Shown piece by piece: positions 41,123 through 47,100 of a stretch of DNA of 64,000 nucleotides. Position 1 is the stretch's first letter; each line of letters starts with the position of its first letter. The DNA is from Unio delphinus (taxonomy: Eukaryota; Mollusca; Bivalvia; Unionida; Unionidae). The notes under the pieces are model-generated. The model saw only the letters and a program-made list of their open reading frames with translations. It was not told where the DNA came from and made no database searches. Where the stretch lies: NCBI GenBank assembly GCA_029339505.1, contig JAQISU010000033.1, positions 496,001 to 560,000 on the forward strand, given 5' to 3'. The position numbers were made by a program, and so were the translations under genes.

Positions 41123-44100
41123 GAAAATATAACCAATATAGTATAGATGGTAGAATAGTAAGACACACAGAACTAATTGTACAGGAAAATGGGAACCAGC
41201 CTGGAAATGGGTGAACATAAAAAAACGTGTATATATGGGTTTGGCTGGCTTGGTTTGGTTACTAATGTAAGTTATGTTTTAGGAAAAAGAATCTTTTGTG
41301 AGCTTACCCTAGTTGTAACTGAAAAAAAAAGATAAATTATTTTATTGATGGAATTTCACCTGACTTTGTTGCACAATTGAAAGCACGTGTTTCAAACACA
41401 TACAGGTCCAGAAAATATTGTGGGTCATTTCCTTTGCTCCTCACAGATGCTGACATCCGTGTTTCATCTATACTGACAAATATAGTTTTTGTCATGAGCA
41501 CTCAGAAATGCAAAGTTATTTTAAATATTGTGGTGTTTGCATAGGTTTACTAAGGGATCTGAATTAGTACAATGAGACAACTACAGCATAGTGATTCCAC
41601 AAATGCATCTGCAATTAACTGTACTATATATAAATGCAATCATATGGTTCTATTTGTGGATAACAACCAAAATTAATAATATTTGTAAACCACAGTGACT
41701 TTCATTGGGATATTAAACAAATATTCTGATATATCAACTATTGCCAAGAAGGGTACAGTATGTAGATTTTACTGTGTTAGGTGGAGTCTGTGCACTTTGG
41801 TTTATATATAAGTAATACATATATAAAATTTATATAATTTACCATTTACAGAGTAATTACATTAAGCAATAAATTTCCTAGTTGTGTTTTGAAACATAAT
41901 GCTTCAGATTTGATCACTTCCACTATGATTAATGTTGGTGACCTCTCATGACTGCATCCCACAAGTTTTTTTGAATGAATGTTTTGAAACTTCATATTTT
42001 GCATTTTAGAGGACTTGTATCTACCTTAGATTACTTTTATTAAATTATGTTCTTCTGGGAGGAATTTTATGTAATTTTTGTCATTTAAATCTATTTTCTG
42101 TAATAATACATTTATATATAGATGGTTACCTTGACCTTTTACTTATTAATTTCATAAAAGGACAAGGCTGATAATATATTTCAATATTAAATTGAAGAGA
42201 GATAAATGTTGGTATGAAGGAAGATGACTTATTTGACAACTTGATTTTAATATTTTTTTCTTCTGATTTTCTTAAATAAGTGCAAATAATAAATGTTGCA
42301 TGAAATGCACCATTGCTCTATAGGTGAACATGAACTTGCAATATAATTTAATATTCACTAATGTAATCTTTGACAAATATGAACATTGCTTATTGAACTA
42401 CTAGTACTAGTATTCCTAAGGCAGTCAAGGAAATCAAGGGTGGATATTGGACACATGGTACTAATTGTACGGAAAAATGGGAACCAGCCTGAAATGGGTG
42501 AACATAAAATACAGTTTATATGGACTGGTTAATAATTTAAGTTATATTTTAGGAAAAAGAATCTTTTGAGAGTTTATCCTAGTTGTCAGTGACAAAAATA
42601 GAGACATTGTTTAACTAAATAAAATAAGCACCCAAGTCTGGTGTGGAATTGAAAGCACATGTTTCAAACTCATGCAGGTCCAGAAAATGCTGTGGACCTT
42701 TTTCTACACAGAATCTGACATCCAGCTTTCATCTATACTGATAAATATATCATAAGCACTCAAAATTTTTATGTTGTTCAATTTTCAATGTCATGGTGTT
42801 TGCATAGGTTTACTATGGGATCCGAAACTAAATTTGTACCACGCGTCCTGTATAGATTTTCTCTGTTCTTCTGTTAATTAATATTGGGGAGTTGTCTCCC
42901 TTACACTGGTTATTTTGAGGCATAGTTGTTTGTGCGTGGATTGTGAATGAATGTCAGTTCTTAACATACATTGCCTGGATCCAAAATAGAATACATGTAT
43001 TCCAAAATCAAGAAAAATTATTTCACTTAAGGCAATTTTGCAATGTGTTTTTTATTTTAAAACTTTTTTTTTAAGCAATTGTTACTAAGTTGAGTACTAT
43101 AGGCTTCCATGTGCACAATTCATTGTGTGATACCATACCCTTTGAACTTAGGGTCAAGGTTAAAGCCATACCAAATTCTACATGAAAGTTGTAGTTCTCA
43201 TCTATTCATTTTTATGTATTTCCTAAACCTCATGATGGAGTTTGATAATATCTTTGATCAGTCATTATGAGTTAAGACAATTCATTTTATGACATGCTTA
43301 TTAAACCTTTTTGACCTTGGGGTCAAGGTCATCAAGTTTACAATAATGGGTTGGTTATGGTCTCAACATGCAGGTCTTGTTTTAATAGGTACATTTTCTT
43401 TTCCAGGAGAAAGATCTCGTTCACAAACTTTTCAAGGTGCTTGTGCCAAGATACCAGAATTATTCCACTGCTTTTACGGATTTTCACTTTTTGCCAAAAA
43501 AAGTCCCAGGCTCTGGTGTTCAAATGGGCATCCTGGAACTGAAAGGTAACATACGATTCACAATTACCACACATTTTTGTAATATAATAACCCATTTATG
43601 ATCAGAATTATCACGCATATCTGTGATATTGTCAGACCAGCCATTTGTGATTAGAATTACCACATATCTGTGATATCTTTAGAACACCAGTGTGTAAACA
43701 GAATCACATTACTGGAAAGCTCAATTATATGTCAATGTCTTATTTCCTATTATAGTGTTACACGCACAGGGGTATTCACTTGACCGAGCGGTGTCAAACC
43801 CTGGCACGAGTCATGCTGGAAGTCATATGTTTTCCCCAAATTTCCAAAGACTTCCATACAACTTGAGTTGTAAAATGGAAAGAGAGACGTGTCTGCTATA
43901 TTTAATAACTTTTGCTCTAATCAATTGGCGACCCAGATGAGACAACTTGCCCAAAAGTCCATTAACTGCACCTTTGCATGGTTTTTCTTCATTATCATCC
44001 GATTTCCGTACTGATAGCTTGTCATGCCATAGAAATTACACTAGTATTCCCTTACTAACTGGGAAGTATTTAACTGCGCGACCCTAGGCCAGTCAATCCT

Positions 44101-47100
44101 TATAATTTCCGGCGTATCATGCTCATATACATACGCCCATTTTCCACTATGGACACATAAACGGTACCTACCAAGTTCCAACTTATTGATTCCATTCTAT
44201 AATTTACTGATTTCCAACCATTAATACTGCCTTTTCAATCACAATACTTTTATACACCGCTGAATTTCAATATGGACTATGTTACCCCATAGACAGTCAT
44301 TCGGCTTGTACCTAAATTCACTACTAACGACCCCAGCATGGTTCAAATTCACTAACACTCGGCTCTGTGATGTTTGCTTCCACCAATTGGCTAACTATTT
44401 CAGGCTAGTAATATTTCCATGGCACCAAACTAAACACTCACACAAATAAATCTAAGAATTGCTTAAAAACAGGATGCTGTCAAATACACATACTCCAAAA
44501 TTTATTACAATAGAATTAAACTCCTTGACATCTATGTTCTGCCATGTCTCTTGTTGGTACATTCAATATTTTGGCAAACAGTGTTGGAACTTTTCCACAT
44601 CCCTTTTGTTGAGGGACAGTCACACTTAAAAGAATAATTGTCAACCCTTCATTTCCAATAGTCTGTAAAAGGCCTATCTGCATCATATTATTTGCACAGA
44701 CAGTTTTTCTTACACAACCTCTCTTTGGCATTTCTTCATACAGTTGAAACATTCTTGATATATATCTGCATGTCAGACAAATTGTTCTCTCCCACCACAC
44801 CAGACGTCTTTCTCTTTATGTTCCAAGTCCCATGATGGAAAACTTTGACAGTCATGATGTTGGAACTGGTGCTTTCAGAACACAGTATTCCACATCTCTG
44901 CACATTTTCCTGTGTGCACTAAGTGATATATTTTGTTTGCCAGATCTGTTGATGTGAAAAAGATGAAAACATGTTTCATGTCAGAAATGTGGTTTCAGAT
45001 TTAAAACAAAATCTATTTATAAAGGCAACATTGCTCTGCACTTACCATCAAGTGATAATATAGAATCATTTAGCTGTAAATTAAGACTTGCTACTTGGTA
45101 TACCAAATCAAGGTATATTACCTCCCCTTTGACCCTTGGACTGTAAATGAATGATTGTAAGGTTTGTCAGTTTTTTTCTTTGTTTTTTTTTTCAAGAATG
45201 TATCTGTTTTATTCAGCTTTAAAGACTTTAACCCTATTTGTAGTGGAAAGTAGTGGAAAGTAACCATAATAATGATTTTTAGGCTTTTTCTCAACTTTTA
45301 TGAGTTTTGGGAAAATGTAGATATAGATTATTGTATTAGACAACTTTAATATACAATACAATTCTATTACTTACATGTACCAAGTAGCTTATGCAGTCAT
45401 AAGTTATATCAGTGTCTGAATATTGCATAGAAACATGGACTTCCTTGGCATCGCAGAAAAGTTTTCCACATATTTCTCCACCTCCAGCTTACGTCTTAGC
45501 TTGGGCAGTTTGTCAGATGCCTTTCCATCTCCAACATCAACGTCAGCATTATAGGAACTTTGGATAGCTTTTTCAAATTTGTGTCTTGTCTCGGAAACAT
45601 TACCAGGCTTGAAGAAATTACTTTATTCTTTGTTTCCTCATCCTTCCCAATAGTTTTATACTGAAAAGTAGCACTCTGTTATTTATTCTTCTGGTTAAAT
45701 AATCTTATGGAACTTATAATTGGCTCTTATACTGTTTTGTTAAGATTTGGAGGTGATGAATCACATGATTTGATAGTTGAAATAATTATGGAATATCAGC
45801 ATCTCTTGATGCTTCATGGGTAAATGTATTTGTCTTAGTCACAGAAGGTCAATGGCCTCTTATAATTTTGACCTTTGATGTGGCACACTTGTTTGTTTCG
45901 TTTGAAGGATATGAATCAGGATGTGCTGCATTTTATTTCTGTGAGAGTCAGCAAGAAAATAATTGCACTTTTGAAATTTAAGACATTTAATACTTGTATT
46001 GTAGCCAGTGAGAAATGAAAAAACAAGGTATCATGTAATTTGATACCCTGGTGATGTCATAATTGCTAATGTCAACATATTTGTGTTTCTTTTATGTAGC
46101 ATGCATGCCATAGAAAGATAACATGAAGGTACAGATGCAGAAAACAATATCTTTTATAACAAGAATAAGTCACTAATATGTACAATACAACACAGCCACA
46201 ATTAATGTGGATGCAATTTAGATATATACAGTGGTAACTTATAAATGCCAATACACTATTATCCTTGCACAATGATGGTTAATTCTTTTTCCAATTATTC
46301 TCTAATATCAATGAGTAAAATGCATAAATAAATCCAGTCCATAAATATGAAACTTTGTTGAATTTACAAAAATACCAAAATCTTTTTGATTCAGATCAAA
46401 TGGAAAAATTATTGCAATGCACATTCATTCACAATATGACTCTATAAATTTCAATTTTAAGTAGACCAAAACACCAATTTCTTTTAAAAGCGATGTCTAG
46501 CACGTGACTAAGGTCAAATTCATCTGTGTGGAGTTATGTGCACATTAATGATGTTGTTTTGTTCTGATGAATCTGCGCTTGTGTATTTAGTTTGGAATAC
46601 AGCATATATTCAGTTACTTTGTTTCTTGTAGTGTTTTTTTGTTGATATAATTAAGACTTGGGTAGAATAAGAAAATAAAAAAGTTACTGCATTTGAATGG
46701 GGAAATATGAACTCATTTTGACGGATGGATATACTGCACTCCCAAGGTCATGCAGTATATCCATCTGAAAAACACCTTCATTTTTTCCCATACAAATGCA
46801 GTAACCTATAAATATTCAGTTGTGATGGTATTTAGAGCATCCGCCTAAGATGTGTGAGGTTGCGGGTTCATACCACAGCTAAGTCATACCAGATTTTTAT
46901 AAAAATGCACTAACAGCTGTCTCACTAGGTGCTCAGCATTAAGAGGTTAGTGTTAGGACTGGTGTCAGGATAATGTGACTTGAGTGGGACATGCTTCATC
47001 CTGGTTACAATCACACACACAGAGCTTTTAGTCCTTTCCAGATTTTACATTTTTGGGTAAATAATACTGCATGTACTTTCTAATTCATTCTCGTAACTAG

